Positions 24,901-36,900 of a stretch of 64,000 nt of DNA are shown one piece after another. Location: assembly GCA_038380435.1 (NCBI GenBank), contig JAWZYU010000034.1, positions 36,704,901 through 36,768,900 of the forward strand, given 5' to 3'. Source of the stretch: Ryuthela nishihirai (Eukaryota; Arthropoda; Arachnida; Araneae; Heptathelidae). Position 1 is the stretch's first letter, and each line of letters begins with the position of its first letter. Below the pieces are notes generated by a model that was not told where the DNA came from, ran no database searches, and saw nothing but the letters and a program-made list of their open reading frames with translations. A program made the position numbers and the translations under genes.

Positions 24901-27900
24901 CGGGACCTTGTTAGAATTGGTGTGCAGTGGCCAGAAGCAGCTCGGGACAGACCTGCTTGGAGAATTAAACTGCACAATCTGGTTGGAACTCCGTAGCCCA
25001 CGTCTGCTTGAGGACATGGCCGAGTGGTTAGCGCACTTGGCTACTTGATCTAAGGGACCTGGATTCGAGCCCCAGGTAAGGCATGGATGTATGGGTCGTT
25101 TTTCTGCTGAGGTCCTGCCATCCTCTCAGATCTACTATGGCATATAAACTGACAGGCTCCTGTCAGACCTCTGTGGCAAGCAGCTGCTTGAGGGGATTTT
25201 TTTCATTTTAAGTAATGAAAGCAGTTATGTGTATAATTTTAGCTGAAAACAGTTGATGGAATTATTTCATTGTATCAAGACAAATAAACAAATTTAAACT
25301 ATATAAGCCATTCACTTACCTCACGTGGAATTCTGTACTTGTCTGCCACATCTCTCAAGATATCAAGAAAAACTTGACCAGAGCTCCATGAGAAGACGTA
25401 ATATCCGTTACTTTCCAAAAGCCTGCTGATATTTAAAAAGGCCAATTCCGGATCTACACCACCCATGACATTCAAGGATAAGGCTAGTGTGAAGTAATTT
25501 TTCCAATGCTTCTCGAGACTTTCCCTGAAGGAAAAAAAATTCATTTAATGTAGGGTAAAAATTGAACAACACCGAATTTTTTTGTCAAATGCATATGAAG
25601 AAACGAAAGCGTTGAGTAGATGCACAGTCACTCAAAAAAAAATATCCGAACACTATGGTTGATTACCGAATTCAGAAAAAATACCTGGCAACGATATTTT
25701 TTGAATTAGTGATCTGGCAACCTTTGTGTCACGTGACACTAAGGTTGCCAGATCACTAATTTCTAAAAAAATCGTTGCCAGATATTTTTTCTGAATTCGG
25801 TAATCAACCATAGTGTTCGGATATTTTTTGAGCGACTGTACTCGTGTTCCATTAATTTGTTCTGTCAGAAAATTGCAAGGCTTCAAACAGTAAAAAAAAT
25901 CTGATGTTTATTGATAATTTGGAAAGCGCTTTGCATGTGCCGTTAAGAATGTTGTAAATGAAAGCAAAGAAAACTTACAAAAGCAGAAAGTGCTCAATTT
26001 AAAAACTAAGGCGGAGAATGAAGCCTTTGAAATAATTCCTGCATGTACTTAAATCATTACGAATTTTTTTGTATGAATCATGGTAGTTTCCAAATTTCAA
26101 ATCTCTGTGCATAGTTCTCTTTGAAATGGGTTTTGAAGTACTGCTAGAAGTAATCTGTCAGCTGGTGAACTGTAGCAGTTCCGTTTTGTAGTACAGTTCG
26201 TGCCAACAGATGCCTGTCCCTCAGACTTCATTTGCCGCGATTAGGTGACGTTTTGAGACCGTTGCTCTTCTCCATACACTTGAGATATTTTGCCTAGCGA
26301 TATTCCTCTGATTTGCATCGCCTCTGTTATAGATGAGACTGCCCATCTCTCTCCAACGGAAGAACAGTCTTTCGAAGTCAGTTCTCATTCTTTTTACTGA
26401 CTTGATGAGTTTCTTTCCACCATGGCTTTTATAGGACTTCGTAGTGACGTGGAATGTTTACATCCTGGCCCCCAGCATTTGCCTAAGCCAAAAGATGGCC
26501 CTGTCTATATTTAACAAGATGTAACCAGGGCCGGATTTACATGTCACGCACCACTAGGCACGAGAAGTGTTACCAACCACAAGGTTGCTCTATTTCTTTA
26601 TGCAATCAAGAAATTAATGAAATCGAAACCTTTGTAGCAATTTTAATGATATGTAATGCGGGTTTGTTATCACATACTGTAAAAATTAATGTAATACATC
26701 AATGTTATACATATTTAATATTGCAAATTATACGCTATGTTGTAATATTGAAATATCAAATTTTTTTTATATTTAAACAATTTTAGACTTTTTTCACTCT
26801 GGGAATGACGAAATTGCAATCAATTACGAAAAACATGGACATTTCTATGTTAGGCAAATTGAAAACTGGGTTTAAAAGTGCCCACTTTGAAATTAGTAAC
26901 TAACTATTCTTATCAAGGATATTTGTAACTAGTTTTTCATTCTTTCTGAGAACTGACAAGGACAGAATTTTGCTCTTACATAAATTGCAACACTTAAGAG
27001 AAATTTAGAGATGTCAGCATTTGAGAAATCCGGTCTTTATTGTGACATCAGAAGTGATTGAAATAATCAAATCTGTGTTAAGAATATTATATAGCTACGT
27101 TTTCCTCAACATGGAAAAAACAAATGCCTCCAATGATAAATGTGTTGGTTGGGAGGGGGGTAAATTTTGCTAATGTAATGAATTTTAGTCCTGTTCTTTC
27201 GATGCGAGGCCAAATCTTGATCCACTAATGGTAGATAGCTAAACATTGGTGCCAAAGTTATTTCAGGTTGCAGGTTTTTAAACACGAAATTCTGGATAGG
27301 GTCTTTGAAGTGAAATTTCGATATAACGACACTAGAGCTAAAATTGGTAAAAACAGTTCCAAGTTTTCTGGTCATAAAGTTTAGTCAAGTTGCGAAATCC
27401 ATTTTCACTAGGGAACCTTAGCTCAGAAAAGCAGCCAAGGCTTACCTCGTACCACACTTCCCCCCCCCCCCCATCTCCTACTTTTGAGAACGCTATCTAT
27501 AAGCGAAAACAATGGGAACATCCATGCCTTGTTTGAAGCTCAAACTCTTGGCCCTTTGATCCGCAGCCAAGAACCTATACAGAAGCTAAAAACCAATAGA
27601 AATGCAATTGTTTCAGACACTGAAATGACATGCTGCAGCGTTACGTGGGGCTATCGAAAAGTCTTTGCATTATGGTCTTGCAACCTTTGAAGGTAAATAT
27701 AACGAATTCAATTGCAGTGCTTAAGCTTTGTTGGGTTGTTTTACCTCTGAGCGGCACTTTTATTGCACACAATGTGCTAAATGACCAGGTCACAAGGACT
27801 CCAAAAGCTCAGAAGGTTGGAAGAGGGGGCCCACTGGAACAACTATTAGGGGACAGATTTATTTTCCCCGTAAAGGTCACCCAGCGTGTTCTTTAATATG

Positions 27901-30900
27901 CACAGAGTATGGCGCTCTCCTGGATACGGAGCCACGGCTTAACGTCCCATCCGACGGACGGTGGCCTTTTCAAGCCCATTGGTGTCCCCTACTGACCGTG
28001 GACATGGCGGGAAGTTTTGCGGAGATAAATCTCAACGCTGACCCATCTGGGACTCCAACCTAGGAACTGCAGATTACGAGCCTGGCGCGCAACCGAATGA
28101 GCCACCCCGTTGATTATACTACTTTCATTTTATGAGGCTGCAGACCCGGATCTAGAAATAAATCGAGTAGGAGGGAAATAAATCGAGCCGGGAGAAATAT
28201 AAACGGGGGAACCATGAGACTACTTTCTCTGCAGTATAGCATTTTCGTCCTCCATTCTACAAGGCTTAAAAACTTCTTTATAAATGCATGAAATATACAC
28301 AAGTTTCATTAATTTTTTTGCCTCTTACCATTAGGATTTTTAAAGAGGGGGATTCCCCTTGATACCTGCTCTGGATCAGTCACTAAGGTTAGGTTGTTTT
28401 ACCTCTGAGCGGCACTTTTTTTGCACACCATGGTCTAAATGGCCAGGTCACAGACCCCAAGGCTCAGAAGTTTGGGGGAGGGGACCCACTGGAACAGCTA
28501 TTGGGAGACAGTAGCCTCCAATCAAGGCCATCCAGCGTGTTCTTTAACGTGCACAGAGTATGTCTCTCCCGCACACGGAACCACAGATTAACGTCCCATC
28601 TGACGGACGGTGGCCTTCCCAAACCCAACGGTGTCCTCTGACTGTGGGCAGGGAATTTTGCGGAGATATGCACACAAAGAGCACATAATAATCCCGAAGG
28701 TTTTTTTGAGAGGACTCGTTAGACAGCTGTTATGAGACAGATGGTAGCCTCCGGCAAGTTATTGACTGTTCTTTAACGTGCAAGGGTATGTCACTCTCGC
28801 ACACGGGGTCAAGCTTTTGGTCCCATCCCACGGACGGCGGTCTTTGCAATATCGGTGTCCCCTTTCTGTTTGAGTGCAGGGTGAGGGATTTACGGAGATA
28901 AATTTAAACACTACCGCAGGTGGAAGTCGAGACTGAGAATGGCAGATTACGAACCAGGTGTGGTAGCAGTTGAGCCAACTCTCGTTCCTATCTTTATATC
29001 TACAAGAAATATCCAACAATTACAAACTCAGGTACAAACTGTAGTCGAGTAGTCTTAAATAGTCTGTTTAGATTTCGACTGATAAGAATTCATTCCGAAA
29101 ACAACCCAACAGAAAACTTAACCAAGGTTAATTATGGCAGTTTGCAATGGAGCAATAGGCACGACTTCTTTAACTCGATAGAAAATTCGCAGTAAATGAG
29201 AGAACTAAAAAACCATTTCGGAAATAAGCTTTTTTTACTAATTTCCGGGAGCTAAATACGATCACGACATTAAAAAATGGTGATTGGCTCTTGTTTCGAA
29301 AATGCAGGAGGCTGCGTCCATATGCAGTGTATATTAATTTGAGTCTTTCGCGTGCTGTACGAAGTGCAGAGGTGACAATACTACGGAGTTATTGCTTTCA
29401 ATAGAGGTAATGGAATATTCTAGAGCTATTGAATCATTCTGGAGTTACCCTTCATTTATCATATGTTCACGATTTTATGCGTGTGTTGTAAGCGAGTGCT
29501 TACAAAAAAAATTTTTTTTTAAAAACCCTCATCAATCCACTTATGTAAACAATGCAGATCATTTTTGTTACATTTGTGAAGAAGTTACTTTTGCGTTACA
29601 AAAGCACGAAATAAGCCTGTCACCAAAAAGGACTACCACTTTTACTTCGGGAACAGAAAACAGCATCTATAGATTCAGACTTCACACTCACATCGGATTC
29701 ACCAAACAAGATCACGCAATACGAGTTGAATGACCTTGTTAGAGATCTAGAGCTGTCAAGGAGCAAGACTGAACTCCTAGGATCCAGACTGAAGCAGTGG
29801 AATCTCCTCGATGGAAATCTGAAAGTGAATATCGCAGCCACCTAAAAGATCTAGTATTGTTCTTTACCATGACATATCTGGAATATGACCATGTGACATA
29901 TTCCAGAAGCATGTAGGTTATTTATAGGTTCCTCGAAATTAAGTATGAAAGCCGTTCTCCTACACAATGGGAACGTGTTGTCTCCTGTTTCAGTAGGCCC
30001 ATGCTGTTAATATGAAGGAAACTGACGATATGAAACAACTGCTTCAATACATAAATTTTCTTTACATAAATTTCTGATGCATTACTCTTTTGCTTGGAGT
30101 ACAGCTCGGATATACAGAGTTCTACTTTCTTAGAGAATTGAATAGCACAGACAAAGCATCTCATTTCATGAAGAGGATTTGGCCTTATCGGCCATCACTG
30201 GACCCAGGGAAGAATATACAGCAATATCCGCTGGTACGACCACGAAGTTTTTGTTGCCACCTTTACACATAGAATTGGGTCTAATGAAAATTTTCGTCAA
30301 GGCTATGGATGAGATGCAAACTGCCTTTCTATACCTTCGACAAAATTTTCCAAGACTTAGTGATGCAAAGATAAAAGAGGGTGTTTTTACGGGTTCAGAT
30401 ATTCGCTCACTGCTACGTGAGGTATTTGATCGTATAATCACTGATGATGAACGGAAAGCATGGCATGCCTTCAGATGGGATTCTTAAGGGCGATAAAAAA
30501 GCGTAGAAAAAAAGATTGCGACGGGCCTCAAGGAAAATTAAAAAGAAAATTACAAGGATCTTGTGGAAGACCTGCTGTCCTCATATCGAACTGGGATGTA
30601 GTAAGTCTTTGAAGGTGCATTTCTCATTTGGATTTCCTCACTGAAAACTGTTGCTGGGAGTGATGACCATCGGGAACGTTGCCATCAGAAATGGCTACAA
30701 TGGAAAAGAGATATCGAGGAACATGGTTCCCCATCAATGCTAGCAGATTACTGCTGGAATGTGATGACAGATTCTCTAGATTTAGTATATAAGGAGCATG
30801 CGAAGAGGCGGCAGTTGCTGTAGAGCGATTTGCAACCTTCAGCGAATGATGTAATACAAGTGAGTGACTCGAAACCAGTAGCCAAACATTTTTACCATTA

Positions 30901-33900
30901 CACTTGTTCAGCTGCTCTGTTTACATAAATGTTTGCTTGCACTTCCGAAACACAGCAAAGGTCAAAATTTATTGTTCGGTGTAATTCGCTCATTCAGCTA
31001 GAAGAATATAGATTGCATAGCTGTTCTGCATAGATTGACGGTAAGACTCAGAGGTGCGATTTATTGTTTGCGGGGAGGAGACTTTTTATTAGAGTCTTCT
31101 TGGCACGACTAATTCGAAGCTCTCACGTGCGATCCTGGTGATAAAGTTCTTATCTGGCCACTACTCAATTACGTCGCCAACATGGGTAGTGTTACCCCTA
31201 AGCAGCACTTTTTGCACACAATGATCTAATGGCTCAAGGACCCCGAAGGCTCAGAGGTTGGGGGAAGGGAGCCACTGGAATAGCTGTTGGGAGACAGATG
31301 GTAGCCTCCCGTCCAGGCCATCCAGAGTGTTCTTTAACGTGCACTGGGTAAGAGTCTCCCGAACACGGAATCACGGCTTAACGTCCCATCCGGAGGACGG
31401 CCGTCTTTCCAAACCCATGTGTCCCCTACTGACCGAGGGCATGGCAGAGAGTTTTGTGGAGATAAGTCTCAATTGTGGACCAGTTGGGACTCGAACCTCG
31501 GAAATACAGATTATGAGCCTGGCAACGCTACCGACTGAACTAATCCCACCCCACGTCGCCAGCGTGCACCAACTGTTTGTGCTCATCGGTAATCTTAATT
31601 CCCACCAAAAAATTACGTTAATTAAAAAAAAGAGGTACAATTGTCTTAAAAATGTGTTAATTAAATGCATTTGAAACGAGAGCCAATTGGCAATCGTCAC
31701 AAAGAACTAGGGGATTTCGACTAACCGTAAATTTTTTTTCAGGGCACCAGATAGTTCTCTAAAAAACTGGGTCGTATGGTAACCCTAGTCTTATATCATC
31801 ATATGCAGCTTTACTATTGAATTTATAATTAGTGTTTCTACAGCAATCTAACATTTTCTAATAAAATAGACTACATCTTATCTCGGATTTTTAATATAAT
31901 AGAAAAAGTCACTTACAGTCTTGTAATATCAGCTACGAAAAAGCTGATTGCTGAATTCTTGAACTCCTTTTGGCAGTGTTTAATTATTAAAGGATCAATA
32001 TCCAAGGCTGTATAAGACCTGATAATTGGGAGTAGTGATGGAATGAACACATTGGCAGAAATCACTCCATCACCACACCCAATTTCTATAATGTGCTCCT
32101 CTTCTAAAGAGTATTGTAGAGAGTTCCTTGATCAATGATGAAGCTTGGGACCGTTGAATTTGGGCCACAGTTTCATTGCTTAATAGTAAAAACAAATATT
32201 TCACCAGGTATACAAAGCAGCAATTAAAGAAACATTAATTTATGCTTTTAAAATATAACTTCATATTTTTAATTAAAACTTATGTTTTAAAGTACTAAAG
32301 TATTCCTATTACCTACACAAAGACCCCGAAATTCTATTCGCTAACCCTTTCACGACCAAAGGAAACATTTTTCACCATTTTAAAATTAGTATTTGTCGTA
32401 TTTAATTATAACCTTATCTGCATTTTTTATACAGAATGTCAAAATAGAACGTATGCCGAACGCAATTACGTAAACGGGAACGTTTAGGAAACGAAAACAG
32501 AACGGTCAGGACGCATAATATATGTACTATGTACAATGTCCATCTTTGCCTCACTACCAAAAGAAATTGCTTCGTAGAATATCATAATTAGCACATCATT
32601 TTGTATAGTAATTTTACTTCATAATTTTGTATTATTTTAGTTACCATTTTGTTCTAATAAACCAATAAATAAAAGACATTGCATAATAAGCCTAACTATA
32701 ATTTGTTATTACCTTTATAGTCCATTGGGAAAAACATTTCCCATAAAATTCCAAAAAAACTACACATTGTTATGTATTTTTCTTATGATTTTTATTTATT
32801 TTACGTCTAAACAAACTAAAATAAACAGTTACATACTAATATTTACACTTAGAAACCTTATGGTCCTGAAAGGGTTAAGGTATAAAGAAAGTTACTCTGG
32901 CTCATTTCAAGATCTGATCATTATTCCAGAGATCACAAGGTCAAGGGTCCAAAGGCAATGCACAGCCACTTTGCATACACCATAAATACGAGCGAATAAA
33001 TTTTCATCACCGCACTGTTCAACAGGAGCCTTATCTGCTGAATCAGGAGGATATGAAAAATGCTATGGCTATAAAGAGGTACTTAAACTTTGTAGTTATT
33101 TGATTAAGTTTTGATTTGTTATTGGCCATAAACCGCAACTTTCTGCTGAAAACGTACCATTTTTTAAGAATTATTTATTGGGGCTATACTTCTAAAATAC
33201 TGCAAAATTCACTACTAGAATCTTGTCAAAGCCTCGTGCCTTGCGAGAGGAACTAGAGTAATCGTAAAGACTTACTAGATTATTATTACTCGAATCCAAA
33301 TATGATTAAAAGACCCAGGATCATTCTTGATCATAAATAATTATCTTTAAAAATATAACGATGAAAATATTGGCTTTAAACTTGGTGCTCTGAAACATTA
33401 CTGACCTGTGTCTATGAAGATTTTCCCATTGGCTTCCATCTCATGTCTTTAAGAATAAAATACCATTAAGTGATTATGGGATTTCAACTGGTGCCCTGAA
33501 ATACTGACCTGTATATGATTACATACACAGGTTTTTAATTAAATATTATTCGCCTGTCAATTTGAGAGGGTTGGGTTGTTTTACCTCTGAGCGGCACTTT
33601 TTTGCACACCATGGGCTAAATGGCCAGGCCACATGGACCCCATAGGCTCGGAGAAGGTTGGGGAGGGGACCCACTGGAACAAGCTGTTGGGAGACAGATG
33701 GTAGCCTCCCGTCAAGGCCATCCAGCGTGTTCTTCAACGTGCACAGGGTATGGCTCTCCCGCACACGGGGCCACGGCTTAACGTCCCATCCGATGGACGG
33801 CGGCCTTTCCAAGCCTATTGGTGTCCCCTGCTGACCGTGGGCAGGGCGGGGAATTTTTGCGGAGATAAATCTCAACGCTGACCCAGCTGGGACTCGAACC

Positions 33901-36900
33901 TGGGAACTACAGATTACGAGCCTGGCGCGCAACCGACTGAGCCACCCCCGCCCCAGAGTTTTGCGGAGATAAATTGAACGCTGGGACTCGAACCTGGGAA
34001 CTTGAGATTACGAGCCAAGTCTTTAAATTTATGACTAACTATAAGAGGTCATGAGCGGTATAAGAGGTGGTGAGAGGTATAAGATCTGAGGTGGGTTGTT
34101 TGTTGGGTTGTTTTACCTCTGAGCGGCACTTTTTTTGCACACCATGGGCTAAATGGCCAGGTCACATGGACCCCAAAGGCTCAGAGAAGGTTGGGGGAGG
34201 GGACCCACTGGAACAGCTGTTGGGAGACAGATGGTAGCCTCCCGTCAAGGCCATCCAGCGTGTTCTTTAACGTGGACAGGGTATGGCTCTCCCGCACACG
34301 GGGCCACGGCTTAACGTCCCATCCGACGGACGGCGGCCTTTCCAAGCTCATCGGTGTCCCCTGCTGACCGTGGGCAGGGCGGGGAATTTTTGCGGAGATA
34401 AATCTCAACGCTGACCCAGCTGGAACTCGAACCTGGGAACTACAGATTACGAGCCTGGCGCGCTACCGACTGAGCCACCCCCGCCCCTCTGAGGTGGATT
34501 ATAACCCTTCCACCACCACTGAAAGTGTAACTGACCTTTTCTAACGAAATTTTCAAAAATTAGACTCAAGCAGGTCAGTCAAATTACGGCTTATTGGTAC
34601 ATTTCTCTGAATAACTAATAAAATTAAATAGGAATCTCAGGATTAGTATTGAGTACTCACTAATAATCTTCACCTTCTGATGAGAACTCTCTTGTTGATT
34701 TAGCCTCCAACACTCTGAAAAACAATAAAAAACTGTCCAGAAGGGAAATTTAATAAATTTCTAATATTCAAGTGATGTGATGAATAAATCTTTATTATTT
34801 ACACTTTAAATCGAATGACAAAAGAAAATGGCTTTAAGCATTTTCCTGTTTACATGCTGATTTTGAAAGATTTCGATTGTCTATGTTACGATTTTATCAC
34901 ACTTCCCAAATTGCTTAGCGATTATCGTTACTTTCTGACTTATGTGACAGTTTCTAGATTATTATTTTTGTAGTTCTTTAAATAGCTCTTGTAATACTTT
35001 ATGATTAAGCGTATTACTTTTTTTAACTTCGTAGCTTAGAAATAAAAGTATTCTAAATAGCACAAAACACTGCTAAGAAAACTTTTAAAACTACCAGATT
35101 TCTGGATCAAGCCCATATTAATTAACAAATATATCACAAAACAAAAATAAAAAATTCTGCTTCGAAACAGTTATTTTTCCTATATAATTCAAAACTAGTT
35201 TTTACGTTTCTAACTAATGCATAAGAGCTCTTTAGCCTACAAGAAGTTGTTTATCCAATTCAGCCCCCATATACCGAATGGGATAATTTGTTTCCTACGT
35301 GATATGAGGTCCTGCGCTTATAGCAAAAGTGGTATCCACGAAACTTTATCAGCCTAGATGGAGGGCGTACAATAAGTTCTTGACACGTGTCTGTAGATTT
35401 GCAGTCGTTTCCCCGAAGTTAACGAAGTTAATGACTTGTTTGAAAGCTTGTCTAGACTTGTCATTACGTCTTAAAAACAAAGGCCGTATCGACATTTTCT
35501 CTGGCAGCGCATAGAATTCTGTCTGCGAAATCTGGGCGTTGTTGATCTGGGGCTTAGAGGAGCAAGATTTTACATTTTCACAAGGATGCAGATTGGAAAC
35601 GACGCGAAAAAACTTCCTGCCGATTTATTACCAGATATCCTACTGTGGCATATAAACTGACAGGCTCCTGTCAGACCTCTGTGGCAAGCAGCTGCTTGAG
35701 GGGGTATTTATTTTTTTTTATAAGGAGATCATACCTCTCATATGGCACCGTTAAGGGATGGATGCAGAAATTCAAAGATGGATGACAGAACTTCGAAGGC
35801 CTCCCTCGTGCACGAAGACCGAAGGAGGCTACGGACCTTCGCTGCTGTTTATGAATTAAGAAAAATACACATCACATTCAGGTGGAAACAATTATTCATC
35901 AACATTTAAAGTTCTGAAAGATCTGAGCAAATGGGTACTCCACAAACTCCAGAATATCAAAAAAGGGCTAGAGTCGACTCGTGCAAGAAGATGCTTTCAA
36001 TGTTTGAATTAGTAGCCCCAAATGATTAACAGAAATTGTCTCAGGTGATGAGATGTGGTTACAACTCTCAGAAAGATCACAACTTTCTTTGGGTTGGGAA
36101 GATGTTCGATTTTTTTTTTCAATTCTCAATGAATGGTAGTTGTGGATGCCTTACCTGAAAAAAAAAAAAAAAAAGACTAAATAGCCAATACTGCACCAGC
36201 ATTGTTTTGCAGAAAATGGTTAAGAAGGAGCAGCATCGAACAACACGAGTGTTAAGTTTTCCTCCTTCGTGACAATGCCAGTGCTCACAAAACCGCACCA
36301 GGTAGGCAAGCACAAAACCGCACCAGAGACAGGTTGCGTTGTTTTACCTCTGAGCAGCACTTTTTTGCACATCATGGGCTAAATGGCCAGGTCACATGGA
36401 CCCTGAAGGCTCAGAGATGGCTGGGGGATGGGACCCACTGGAACAGCTGTTGGGAGACAGATGGTAGCCTCCCGTCAAGCCCATCCAGCGTGTTCTTTAA
36501 CGTTGGGTTGTTTTACCTCTGAGCGGCACTTTTTTGCACACCATGGGCTAAATGGCCAGGTCACTTGGACCCCGAAGGCTCAGAGAAGGTTGGGGGAGGG
36601 GACCCATTGGAACAGCTGTTGGGAAACAGATGGTAGCCTCCCGTCAAGGCCATCCAGTGTTCTTTAACGTGCACAGGGTATGGCTTTCCCGCACACGGGG
36701 CCACGGCTTAACGTCCCATCCGACGGACGGCGGCCTTTCCAAGCCCATCGGTGTCCCCTACTGACCGTGGGCAGGGCGGGGAATTTTGAGGAGATAAATC
36801 TCAACGCTGACCCAGCTGGGACTCGAACCTGGGAACTACAGATTACGAGCCTGGGACGCTACCGACTGAGCCACCCCCGCCCCATCAGAGACAAGTTACC

